Shown here in pieces: positions 16,672-26,633 of a DNA stretch of 64,000 nt. Source of the stretch: Adineta steineri (taxonomy: Eukaryota; Rotifera; Eurotatoria; Adinetida; Adinetidae); contig CAJNOI010000049.1 in assembly GCA_905250115.1 (NCBI GenBank), positions 495,372-559,371 of the forward strand, in the 5' to 3' direction. Numbering within the stretch: position 1 is the stretch's first letter; each line of letters begins with the position of its first letter. Made by a program: the position numbers and the translations under genes. The notes under the pieces are model-generated. The model had not been told where the DNA came from. It worked only from the letters and a program-made list of their open reading frames with translations, and did not search any database.

Positions 16672-16763
16672 TTTGATAATGATTAATAAAATGTGAAATA
16701 AGATTCAAATTGTACGAAGACACAAGCAAATTGATTGCAGATAGGATTACTAAATTTACATGT

Positions 16764-16772
16764 CTTTATATA
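16764..16772 (-). promoter_or_regulatory. TATA box for the 16.5 kb small gene candidate
   Basis: On the minus strand the sequence reads TATATAAAG, 93-101 bp upstream of the ATG at 16671, with a GC-richer lead-in (CGTAACG). This is a canonical TATA box in position, but AT-rich background makes chance matches common. Confidence 0.3.
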
Positions 16773-18055
16773 CGTTACGAATGAACTGTGATATCTTGTT
16801 GGATATTTCCATTATAAGACAAAGACTAAATAATGGTTTTATCCATGTGTGTTCGTTCTCTTTCTGCTCATATACATGCATGTATCTTTTTCTTTGTGGC
16901 TGATGTTTTTTTCCTTTTGGTTTTTTCCTCTAATACAAGGTACGATATATCATGTATATTTCCAGTTTCTGTCTTGTAATGCACATCTTTTATAAGCAGA
17001 CGATATCTTTAGAGAGACTACATATAAAATATCTTTTAGAGAGAAAAACGTCTACTGAATTAATTTCATGTAATAATTTTTTTTTCGTTCTTTCGTTTTA
17101 TATCGGCCATCACGTTATCGTTTATTCTCTTTCTCTATAGTTCCTTTCAGCTAAATTCATCTCGAAGCATATCAAATGATAGGAATCTTCCCACCCAAAT
17201 CAACCATACCATATACAGACTCATAAACTATTCTATAACAATATTGTTGTTGTCATGTATGACTTTTAATAGTAAAATAGATTGACGAAAGTATTCGAAA
17301 AATATTTGCAAACTAAAACAAAGTGAGCTAAGAAGTTAGTTATTGATAAATAAAACAAAGATCTAATTTGACGCTGACTCTTTTTTTTAATAAGTCAAGT
17401 CAACACGAATAATATATGAAAATCAATTCAAAAAAGAAAGAAATATCAAAAATACGTATGTGAAGAGAGAAGAAAAAGAAAAAGTAAAATGAATTTTACA
17501 GGAATAGGTTTCAATGATGCAAAATCTTTCAAATATGTTTGATTCTTTGTTAAACGATTACGAATGTCTTTACAATGAGTGAGCACCTCCTCATATATGA
17601 TTATTTAAAGAGTCAAATAGTTCATGCATTGACAGAGAGATAATTGAATCGGAATAGTCACTAGTTAATTAATGATCATGATTAAAAAAATGAATCATAT
17701 GATGTTATCTTTTACATTCACCAAGTTCTATCATTTATGTTTTATTTGCGTTGCGTACTATTTCACCTATTAGTACACTGTAAAATCCCGAACACCTATA
17801 AAGAAAAACAAAAAATATAAAAAGGAAAAATAAGAAAAACGTGTGAGGTGTGGCTGTGTGTCTGCTTTGATCAAATCAATCATATACTCACACACACACC
17901 CACACCCTAATGAACAACATTATTTATTAGATAATAAACAGGGAGTGGTAATTCAATTTTCTTGCTGAGTAAAAGATCAATATGACACAGATAGAATTTA
18001 AGTTTTAAAACAAAAATAATAATAAATTCTATTTTTTCATTTTCATCTAAAATTC
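16773..18055. other. Gene-free stretch
   Basis: AT-rich, no supported coding sequence. It contains the TGTGGG-like hairpin listed separately at 17841-17908. Confidence 0.4.
17841..17908. repeat. TGTGGG-like hairpin, copy 1
   Basis: The left arm (GAGGTGTGGCTGTGTGTC) pairs imperfectly with the right arm (CACACACACACCCACACCCT) around a ~25 nt AT-rich loop. It is one of four or five such structures in 17.8-24.4 kb, all with the G-rich strand first and closing with CACACCCT or similar. The motif GGGTGTGGGTG is a permutation of the TGTGGG telomere repeat reported for bdelloids (from memory). Confidence 0.55.
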
Positions 18056-18915
18056 TTATATTAACAATTGAACTTCATTTAATATAAAAGCAATTTCATT
18101 AATTAAAACGTAGTATAATATTATTTTTGATAGACCTTGAACATTTGCATCGGAATTTATGTAAAAACAAAAATCATTTGGTGCAACGATATCAGAATCA
18201 ATAACTGTACCTAAAATAAATAACCAAATATTCGTAGAATAAGAATATCAAAAAAAGATATTTAACCTTGGGGTATGTTGGCAGCTTGTTGAAGTGATTT
18301 ATTCCAGGTAAAAAAACGTGAGCCATGTTTTTTTTTATTTCAATAAATGAAATTCGTGGAATTTTATTGATTCCGTATATATCTGTAGAAAAAAAACAAC
18401 AACAATTGTTTATTTAGTGTTATTGTTGAACAATTATATTTACGTGTGCAACATTGTTTAATAATGTTCAATCCACTATCTAATCGATTTCCAACATCAA
18501 TTTTATAAAACACGAGTTTATTTGGAAGCTGTCGATTATGTTCAAAATATTCCAATATTAATTCAGCAAATTTTGTATGAAGATCTTTCATATACAAATC
18601 GATAGATTTTTCTCTTGCTTGTATTGGTTTCAAAATACGGATCGAGTATTCTGAACGCATAGAAACACATGATCCTGTGATAAATGGTATTGTTAATTTT
18701 TCCGATAAAATTATAGTATTAGTACTACCAAGATCAAAAAACATAAAAGAATCTGACGGAGATGTCGACGAGTTAATTGACGTTAATCGTATTAGTTGAT
18801 GTGAATCATATAATTTGGTATTCAATTTTTCAACTAAATTCTTGAAAAAAAGTTTCTAATTAGATTTACAAAAAAAGAACAAATGAAACAAATTTACTTT
18901 AATCAATTTTTTCAT
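18056..18915 (-). pseudogene. Argonaute PIWI-domain fragment, broken
   Basis: Pieces 18444-18855, 18267-18382 and 18056-18210 (possibly a leading 18898-18915) read as the PIWI half of an Argonaute. Recognisable blocks: NLVEKLNTKL (KINxKLGG region), FMFFDLGSTN aligned to the first catalytic Asp block, ITGSCVSMRSEYSIRI, ELILEYFEHNRQLPNKLVFY then KIDVGN (the YRDGV block), IPRISFIEIKK, HGSRFFTWNKSLQQAANIPQ, GTVIDSDIVAPNDFCFY and SDANVQGLSKIILYYVL. It stops at NEVQLLI, before the last catalytic His. The N, PAZ and MID domains are missing. The reading frame shifts at a run of nine A (18330-18338), so either the gene is dead or the run was miscounted. Loss of all upstream domains favours a dead fragment of a host silencing gene. 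The DVTHP motif is not preserved. Confidence 0.8.
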
Positions 18916-18934
18916 ATCCCAGGTCTAACAATTC

Positions 18935-19165
18935 GGCCCAGAAACGGCCGGTTCCGTAATATTTCGAAGATTTCATGGAAGCAGTATTCTCATTGAACAG
19001 ATTTGGTCAGTTTCACTCGGAACCGAGTCCATGGTCGAGTTCGTGGAATTTTCCGGCAGGGTTCCTGTCGAAAAATGTGAGCTTCCGGGGGGTGTTCGCC
19101 GGAAATTCATGGACTACTGCTTTAGGAATCATCGATCTGGGGAATATTTTATGTACCGACCAGTT
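18935..19165. other. GC-rich island of unknown origin
   Basis: This stretch is visibly GC-richer than the ~28% surroundings, with CGG/CCG-rich patches (ACGGCCGGTTCCG, TTCCGGGGGGTGTTCGCCGG). An open frame from 18975 to 19190 (71 residues) is present, but it overlaps another frame and resembles nothing I know. It directly abuts the broken Argonaute end, as if inserted at or joined to the breakpoint. Confidence 0.4.
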
Positions 19166-19422
19166 TTTTTCTTACAATTTAATAATGTAATGATGATGAA
19201 GGAATACGAAGTTTGTTTACGATACATTTAATCATTGTTAGATATCCATCATTAGTTGGATAACTAAATGGAAAGAGACAAAAATATGAAAATCATTTTT
19301 ATAAACAATGACTTACAGTAGTTCATGAGACTTTGTAATATCATCATAAAGTAACGATAATAATTCACTTCCTATCTTTGTGTGTGTATTAAATTTTGAG
19401 ATATTATGCTGTTCAATATACC

Positions 19423-19604
19423 TAGACCGACCATTACGACCATATATCTCCGTAATTGTATACGGAGAATTACGATGAAAAAAGGCAGCCGCATACGGAC
19501 CGTATATAGCATACGTTTTGACGTGTACGACGTCGTATATAGCTGTAAACGATCACATCTTTTCGTACAAAGTCATGTTTGACCAAACATCGTATGGTCC
19601 AGAT
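19423..19604. repeat. Possible MITE-like palindromic element
   Basis: The segment is dense in CGTATA/TATACG palindromes, for example TCCGTAATTGTATACGGA (19449-19466) and GACGTGTACGACGTC. Its ends are loosely inverted: CGACCATTACGA on the left and TCGTATGGTCC on the right. No coding sequence is visible. Weak terminal repeats and no clear target-site duplication leave this tentative. Confidence 0.3.
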
Positions 19605-19787
19605 CTATCGTCTCTATTCGTTATTCGTCTCTTATTATCGAGTACTTCTATTTAAAAATGTAATCTAAAATAAAAGTGGATAAAAATAAATTAAAAAAAT
19701 AACTATATTGACTATTCGTTAGCGCTTACACAATAATCTAAAGTAAGAAATAAATTAAATAAAAAACATACTTACTCTTCCTCGTAG

Positions 19788-19857
19788 TAGGGTGCGGGTG
19801 ATGTTGAGGGTGGGTGTGCGTATTAGCATTAGAAAAACACCCACACTCACACCCTGG
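19788..19857. repeat. TGTGGG-like hairpin, copy 2
   Basis: The left arm (AGGGTGCGGGTG and GAGGGTGGGTGT) pairs with the right arm (ACACCCACACTCACACCCT) around a short AT-rich loop. Same orientation and closing sequence as the other copies. A more eroded relative may lie at 19973-20056 (GGTGTGGATGTAAGTG against CATCCTCACCCACTCTACC). Confidence 0.55.
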
Positions 19858-20100
19858 GAATAACATAGATATGATCTGAATAAATACTGGTCATGCAACA
19901 TTCCGATTGTCTTTAATGCAGATACCGAGTATCTTCGTTGGAACACTTGGGCAGAAACCAACTCATTTTGAGAGAAGGTGTGGATGTAAGTGACAGTGCG
20001 ACTAAGGGTGAAGAGAATAACCATACTTTAACATCCTCACCCACTCTACCATCAAGATCGTATTTAATGTTCTTAAATTCGTTACATGAGGATGAGTGGT

Positions 20101-20525
20101 ATCCCATGCCATCAAAATCGGGAAAAAATCAACGATCTAATCGCGATTTAATAGACGATTATTTTTCGGAAAATTGCGATAAAATCGTGCGACGTGACGA
20201 TTATTTTTGGGTGAAAATATAGTCATCATAAATGACAGAATTTTAATGAACTAGATAATTCAACATCATTTTATACTGTACTGTCTATGTCACCAAAAAT
20301 CCCGAAAAAATTGACGATTTTATCGCGATGTAGAAGCCGATTAATTGTGAGATCTATCGCGATAAAATCGCCAAAACTAAGGGTTTTTGCCGATTTTTTT
20401 GTCGAAAACTCGGGATTCGTAATGATTTTGACAAAATAAGCATTTCTTACTGGCGATATAATCGCCAATATTTTGAAAAATCGTGATTCACCGCCTAAAC
20501 CTTGGCGATTTTGAAGACATGGGAT
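20101..20525. mobile_element. MITE-like non-autonomous element with 20-bp terminal inverted repeats
   Basis: The left end ATCCCATGCCATCAAAATCG and the inverse of the right end, ATCCCATGTCTTCAAAATCG, match at 18 of 20 positions. The 425 bp interior is rich in GCGATAAAATCG/CGATTTTATCGC motifs, including the near palindrome ATCGCGATAAAATCG, and has no transposase. No obvious target-site duplication was found. It resembles a small DNA-transposon derivative mobilised in trans. Confidence 0.6.
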
Positions 20526-20628
20526 GTGAAGGGAGAGCAGGGAACTGCAATCGGGTTTATAATAGATTAGCTATTTACAAACACATCTTTTAAGATATAG
20601 TATATAAAAACAAGATAAAAACTTAGTT

Positions 20629-23077
20629 TTATTGAACGTTATATTTAATAAGCGCTTGATAGCTAAAGTCTTCTCCGTATTTAGCATAGATAGTTACTTC
20701 TTTGGAACCAACAGTTACCGTTCTTTTGTAAAAGGGATCCTCGTATCCTCCTCCGTTTGCCCATTTCGAATCAATTGTCAAATTAACATCTTTGGCACCT
20801 GGAATAAAACAATGAATTGATATTGTTGTATCCTTCTTAATAAGTCCATTTATAGGTTCATAAATTCGGCCTTTGATAACTTGAAAACTTGGATATATCG
20901 TAGGAAACTTTATTGGTTGTTTGAGTTGTGTGATATTAAGATCAAATTTGAGAGCACATTTTGAGTTTGATTCACTATAACGGTTTGCGAAAACTATTAG
21001 TTCATGTTGACCAATACATTGAGGTGCAAATAGTAATTGCCATAATCTCTTGTCACTATCAAATTCAGCTAATGCTCCATTTTCCACTACAACATCATTA
21101 TAATGAATTGCACATGAAAGCTGGACATCATCAGGTGTTTGGATGAAACTTTCCACATATGAAGCATCCGTTGGCCAAATTACTGTTGAACAATTCTTTG
21201 GTACTTCTATCTCTAAATTAAGATCATGAAATACTTGCCAAGTTTTCGGGAAGGATAATGGCGTAGCTGGAATTTGTGATGCTTCAGTTTTGAATGATAC
21301 TAAATGCGAATAATTACCAGTATTCGCTTTCTTCTTTCCAAAAATGTATGCCTTATATAAACCATTTCGATTAGGTGCGAATTTGCATTTCCATAAACTT
21401 TTTCGTTGGTCATAATAAACTTGGCATCCATTCATAACTCTTTCCCCGCTGCTGTTATCGAGACCACCACTTAATTCAACATCACTAGGTGCTCGAATAA
21501 TAATGGATCCGTAAGTAGCTCCATCACATACTTTGATTAAATGAGTGTTGAGTGGCGAAATAATCTTTATATTTAAATCATAAAACTCTTTCGATGTTGT
21601 TGGATAACTCACACGATTTAAAGGTAGTTCAACAATATTTAATGTAAAACTGAGTGCCTGTTTGCCTGACTTCGTATCTAGTTCGATTCTTTTCGCAAAA
21701 ATATCTATTTTATGTCTACCAATACTAGCTGGAGAAAAGTAACAACAATATAATTGCTTACTTTTATCGAATATAATACGAGAACCACCATCGACTTCGT
21801 TTTCATATAACTCAAAGGTGGTTGAAACATCGATATCAGATGGAGCTCGTATAAGTATTAATGCGTGCGATTTACCATGAACAAGTGTAGCATGAGCTTG
21901 ATGGCGTGGACTAACTATTTCTAAATTAAATATAAAATAAGCTGGATGAACTGTTGGCATTTGCGTATATTGTGTCATTTTGATCGGTTGCCGTAAAAGT
22001 TGCCATTTATCATTTTCAGGCAAATGACTATAGATAAGTTGATCAGGACGAGTGAGAAAATAGAAAGTATCTAATTCTCGATTAAAAATATCTTGCTCAT
22101 TTAAATGTCCAGTACCCCATGTAGCATCCAATGGATACCAATATCTTCCAATTTCAACCACATTCCATGCATGATCCGTCTTTAAAAATGCAGTTTCTTC
22201 ACGAACAGCAAATCCATAACCTTTTGCATATCCACTTATTTCTTCACATTTCAAAGCTAATTGATCACATAAAGATTTATATAAACGACTAAATCCAGCA
22301 CATACACCCTTTCTTGTACGAAAAACTGATTCTGCTGATTGATCTTGAATATTATTATTCAGGAAGGAAACAGCGTCATATTCGATATTACAAGCAATCC
22401 AATAAAAAATCATCCAATGACGATCAAGTAATAGTTTGTCTTTTGATATATCTCGAATAAATTCAACTAATTGGTGAAGAGATTCTGGATGCCAGGATTC
22501 AATAGTTCTTCGATACGAAGAATTATCGATAGCATCTTGACGTTGTTTTAAGAATAAGTCATTAAAACCTTCAGGATCAGCATTAATAATTTCAACATAA
22601 TCACTATCGACTGCGGGAAGTACATTGATTAATGTTTCAATTTCCAACATATTTGTTATATCACTTTGATTATTCTCATTAAAAAAAGATAATGTGTTTC
22701 TGTTAGATGTTGCCGAATCGATCTGTTGCTGATATCGACCATCTAATTTAAAAAAAAAGAATATTAATCATTAGAAAAATCAAGTATTTTTCACTACTGT
22801 CAGCCAATACTGAATGATTATTCGAAGTAGCAGAATTAATTCGTGGTGAAAGATGATTAGTTGTTGTTTCATTGGGAGATGCTTGCGCAGAAACTGACAG
22901 TGGATCATTCGAAACAGTAAAAACAGATTGATCTATGGTATTTTGTAAATTGTTGATAAGAGCAGTTGATTCGGAGTGGTCTGTTTGATTATGAACTGCA
23001 TTACGTGCTGAGCAGTCTGAAGCCTTTTTGGGTGAAATAACTTTATGAAAATGAGATTTCGAAACTCCACAGCCCAT
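20629..23077 (-). CDS. KY: Kyphoscoliosis peptidase-like transglutaminase-fold protein
   Basis: Two exons (22798-23077, 20629-22742) join in phase to 797 residues. The N-terminus MGCGVSKSH has Gly2 for myristoylation and Cys3 for palmitoylation, so membrane anchoring is likely. A Ser/Asn-rich linker follows. The transglutaminase-like domain shows the Cys-His-Asp triad: RKGVCAGFSRLY (Cys), KTDHAWNVVEI (His) and WYPLDATWGTGHLN (Asp). Four ~100-residue repeats follow, each opening with P-T/K-x(4)-F-x-D-L-x-I (for example PTTSKEFYDLNIKI) and containing I-x-T/A-P-S/D-D-V; these are the KY-type Ig-like modules. In vertebrates KY supports muscle sarcomere integrity; similar proteins with many paralogues occur in invertebrates. 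The activity here is inferred from the intact triad. The start is set by the MGC motif and a TATA element 62-73 bp upstream. Confidence 0.88.
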
Positions 23078-23138
23078 TGCTTTTCTTTTCGAGCACTTTC
23101 AAAAGTAAATATTTTTCGTCTCAGTTTACTCTACTTGT

Positions 23139-23150
23139 ATTTATATATAT
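23139..23150 (-). promoter_or_regulatory. TATA-like box of the KY-type gene
   Basis: The minus strand reads ATATATATAAATAC, 62-73 bp upstream of the ATG at 23077. Position and sequence fit a TATA box, although similar AT runs are frequent here. Confidence 0.35.
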
Positions 23151-24061
23151 AAAATTTTTTGCATGAGGTGGAAAAAACCAAGAAAGAAGTAGAAATGAGT
23201 CTTACCATAGTAAGAAATTAATCATTCTACTTAGTTTCTATTTAGAAAAGGGACACAGATGTTGATAGTATTGTTTTTATGATTCAAACTACCTTCTTTT
23301 CACAAGAAAAAGAATTAAAAATGGAAGAAAAATATTTCCAACATAGCTGTTATTGCTTAGTTACGTTAAACAATGTCTTTTCAATTGTGAGGCATGTCGA
23401 AGAAAATATGTTTAAGGTTTATCAATATATATTTGACACAGCCAATGAAACTAGTTTTTGTTCCAAGTATATGTATCGGAATTTGATAACATATTGAATT
23501 TTTCATCAAAATAGTTCGCATAGCGTATTTTAACTTGAAAATAATGTAATGAGAAATTCAAAATAATTTTTCTAATGATCCATGGGAGCAAAATAATAAA
23601 ATTATTGTGATTATACTCCAGTTTTCAGAACGATTTCAATGTAGATGACGGTAAGCTTTACTCTTTTCTATCATCAGAAGATAAAAATGCATCGAAGTTT
23701 ATTTTTTATAAAACAATTCAATATTATCTGTTAAAATTGGGAAATAAGGTTTATTATCAATGATTGATTTTATCGCATCTAACAATGGACGTGTCTGTGT
23801 TGTAAGTTAAAAAGACTAGATGTTTTTACACCAAAACAAAAGCTCCTGTCAGTAAACCAAGAAGGTTAAAATATTAACTGCTGTTGGCGCATCCTTAGAG
23901 AGATATTCAATTTTACGGTATTCATAGTTCAGGCATATAAATACCTTAGAATTATTTACCTTAATTTTTTATGCAGTCAAATGAAGGTTTTAATAGTAGG
24001 TTACAAGAATCTTTTTGAAATTTATTAATAATGCTAATATCACTTTAGTTTCAATGTGTTC

Positions 24062-24133
24062 TGGGGTGTGAATGTGGTGTAGGTGTACATACGAAAACAA
24101 GTGAATACCCCCCCCCCCCCCCCACACACCCTC
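24062..24133. repeat. TGTGGG-like hairpin, copy 3, with poly-C run
   Basis: The left arm TGGGGTGTGAATGTGGTGTA faces a right arm of 16 C (24108-24123) followed by ACACACCCTC. The arms pair only partly because the right side has expanded into a homopolymer. Orientation matches the other copies. Confidence 0.5.
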
Positions 24134-24312
24134 AAGATTTATTTATTATAATCATGGAGTAAATATATTCTATCGCCTAGTAAATATAAAAATATTTTCA
24201 TTAAAAGAATAGATAGTATTGACATAAATGATAATAATCGATCAGCTGATGTAATGTCATATAGTTTTTTCATTTAAAATTATAATTATTATCTAATTTC
24301 TATCTTCTTCAC

Positions 24313-24368
24313 CAGGGTGTGGGTGACTGTTAGCGTTCTTTATATTCCACGCCCACGCCCACACCCTT
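24313..24368. repeat. TGTGGG-like hairpin, copy 4
   Basis: This is the cleanest copy. AGGGTGTGGGTG at 24314-24325 is the exact inverse of part of CACGCCCACGCCCACACCCT at the other end, with a ~24 nt loop (CTGTTAGCGTTC... region). It lies 180 bp from copy 3 in the same orientation. Confidence 0.65.
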
Positions 24369-25771
24369 TTATAAAAAGAAGATAACCTGTTCTTAGATGA
24401 AGTTTATACCGATTAAACTATATAAGTTGGTCTGAAAGTTTCCGAAACTGCACTATATCTGTTTATTAGAAAATACGTCCTACCAATCTTTCTACGCTAA
24501 TATATCTGAGGTAGTTGTTGAAATATTCCATAAAGGATTTCATCCTTTCGAAGTAAATAATACGTAGCGAATTGACTGCTTTAATTATTGCCTGAATTTT
24601 GAGACTTTTTTGAATCTAAAAAGGTTGAAAAATATGTCTAAGCGATGAGTTGATTTTATATGATATCATTGATAGCTATCATACTCAAATGTGTCATCAT
24701 AATATTCGAGGAGAATTATTGTTAAAATCTAACGAAAGAAAGCCCCTCCCCCTAATATGAGTCCTAGTTTTGAATAAGATATATAACATTTTGTAGAGCT
24801 CGACGAGCTGATTTTCGTGGTATGCTCCGTTTAGCCCATCGATTTTTAAACGAGAAAATCAATTAATTTTAATAGTGAATTTCTTGACTTCAGATAATTT
24901 CATTTGTGTAAATTTTTTTCTAATTGCTAATATTTAATCTTGATATTGTTTTCAAGGAAAAGGAAAACTACCTTGAAAGGATCATGTGAAGTAAACCAAA
25001 CATGCTAGCCAAAAAAATGAAGATGACATCACATAGACAAAATATGGCGATAAAACATGTATTCTCGCTTTATGATGGTTTTTGAAAATTTCTTTGGAGA
25101 TTTTTCAGGTTTATCTGTATATGACTGTTATTCATTTTTGAATTAAACACCTTACATTATTCAACACTTCAAGATTCTGTGGAGACAAGTATAGATTCAG
25201 TCTGATCTTCCAAGGGCTGCTTTGATATTTGATCTATAATCTTTATTACATTTTAGAACTGTGTGTATAAATTTTATAGAACTATAAATGTTTAATTTCC
25301 CTGAATATTCACTTTTCCATTGTGATTTTTGATGAAATACTCTGCATGTCAGTTCATCGGGATTTAAGAAAATGAAATATGACTTGGCGTTTAGTGATAA
25401 TAAATGTATAACACCATATGGTGAAAAGGAAATACTTCTGGATGTAGCCGACAATAAATAAAAATGCAAAAATAATACACTGTTTCCGATTATTTTCAAA
25501 AAACTGCGACAAAATACGTAATAAGCAATTATTTCCAAGAAAACCTTTAAATTTGTATAAATGATTATCATGAATTATATGTTACAAATGCGATAATGAA
25601 CTGTAATTCATTACATTAGTATTAGTTATTTCAAATAATAGTCTGCAATGACTCATACATAGTTGTATCAATTGCTGTCTCTTTCTCATGTAATCGATAA
25701 AAAACGTGCCAACTGACGTTTAGTATGAATCTCACTAACACGATTAAATGTTAACAAAATGTTTGTCACAG

Positions 25772-26017
25772 ATAATATCACCAATGAAAGGTGATATTGT
25801 TTTTACACGTAAAGGTTATCGTCGTTTATGAGATGGTCGTCACTGGCGTGTACTTTATCGAATATCTACTTGTATAGCTCAACGACAAGATTCGTTGAAT
25901 AATACATTTAGCTTGTGTAAAAAATATTTTACTCAAATAAAATTGAATGTATTTAAATCTGTATCGTCATCATCATATTTAACATCAAATATTAAAGAAA
26001 GCAAAAGAATTTTTTAA
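25772..26017 (+). pseudogene. Decayed coding fragment, unrecognised
   Basis: After an acceptor-like TTTGTCACAG, one frame reads SPMKGDIVFTRKGYRRL, a TGA, then DGRHWRVLYRISTCIAQRQD and NTFSLCKKYFTQIKLNVF, staying open to a TAA at 26015-26017. Basic, Trp- and Cys-containing content and codon usage look like former coding sequence. The TGA falls where a Trp (TGG) would fit. No start, donor or continuing exons are evident, so this seems to be one exon left from a lost host gene. I cannot name the family. Confidence 0.4.
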
Positions 26018-26560
26018 AATCCCGAACGACGCTCTTTATTTAGAAGTCGTAGTTCACTACCATTAGATAAATATATATAACTAGTAGAAGATGACGTAAG
26101 GAAAGAATAGAACTGATGGGTATAAGTGCAAAAGGAAAGGGTAAATGAGTTCACAATACGGTTTATGTGCTAGCACAGATCATAAAAATATCGTATCAAT
26201 AAATATGTTGTATTATGCCTATAAAATTATTAAAAAAAAAAGAAAAGTTTTTATCTTTACTCTTAACTTATCAATTAGTCATGAATGAAAGAAAAAAAAA
26301 TTATTGTCATTGCAACGTAGCAAACATTTGGTTAAGATTATCAACGATCATTATTACTAAATTTTATTATACAGAAATATATGATATAACGTATGACTCA
26401 TACAACTTGCGCAACACAAAGAAAGTCAATAAATGAATAACTATGGTTTCTCAATGAATCAGCCTCTATCGAGACACGTGATATTTTTCTTATTCTCCTT
26501 CTATTTTTTACGTCGTACTTTCACAATTATTTCGAAATAGTCGTAACTAATCTTCTCGAC

Positions 26561-26568
26561 TATAAAAG
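26561..26568 (+). promoter_or_regulatory. TATA box of the AAA ATPase gene
   Basis: TATAAAAG in the context CTCGACTATAAAAGGGC lies 66-73 bp before the ATG at 26634. This is a canonical TATA box at a sensible distance, leaving room for a ~40 bp 5' UTR. Confidence 0.6.
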
Positions 26569-26633
26569 GGCATTGTTTTCTTCATATTCCCTACATTACT
26601 TATTGAAATTTTTCATACGAGTTCTCAATTATC

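Larger units (their letters stand above)
23151..25771. other. Gene-poor stretch
   Basis: No convincing gene. It holds two TGTGGG-like hairpins (listed), a sequence near 24423 resembling a mariner terminal repeat (TAAGTTGGTCTGAAAGTTTC) without a visible partner, and a 124-codon open frame on the minus strand (25197-25571) with no recognisable features. Confidence 0.4.

Noticed and set aside
18975-19190. 71-codon frame in the GC-rich island as a gene
   Set aside because: A second frame of similar length overlaps it, both are explained by higher GC and fewer stops, and neither resembles a known protein.
24505-24525. TGAGGTAGTTGTTG resembling the let-7 seed
   Set aside because: The match breaks after nine bases and I see no matching arm for a precursor hairpin.
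25197-25571. 124-codon open frame on the minus strand
   Set aside because: No start context, domain, splice sites or coding-style codon bias; its hydrophobic start is typical of AT-rich chance frames.
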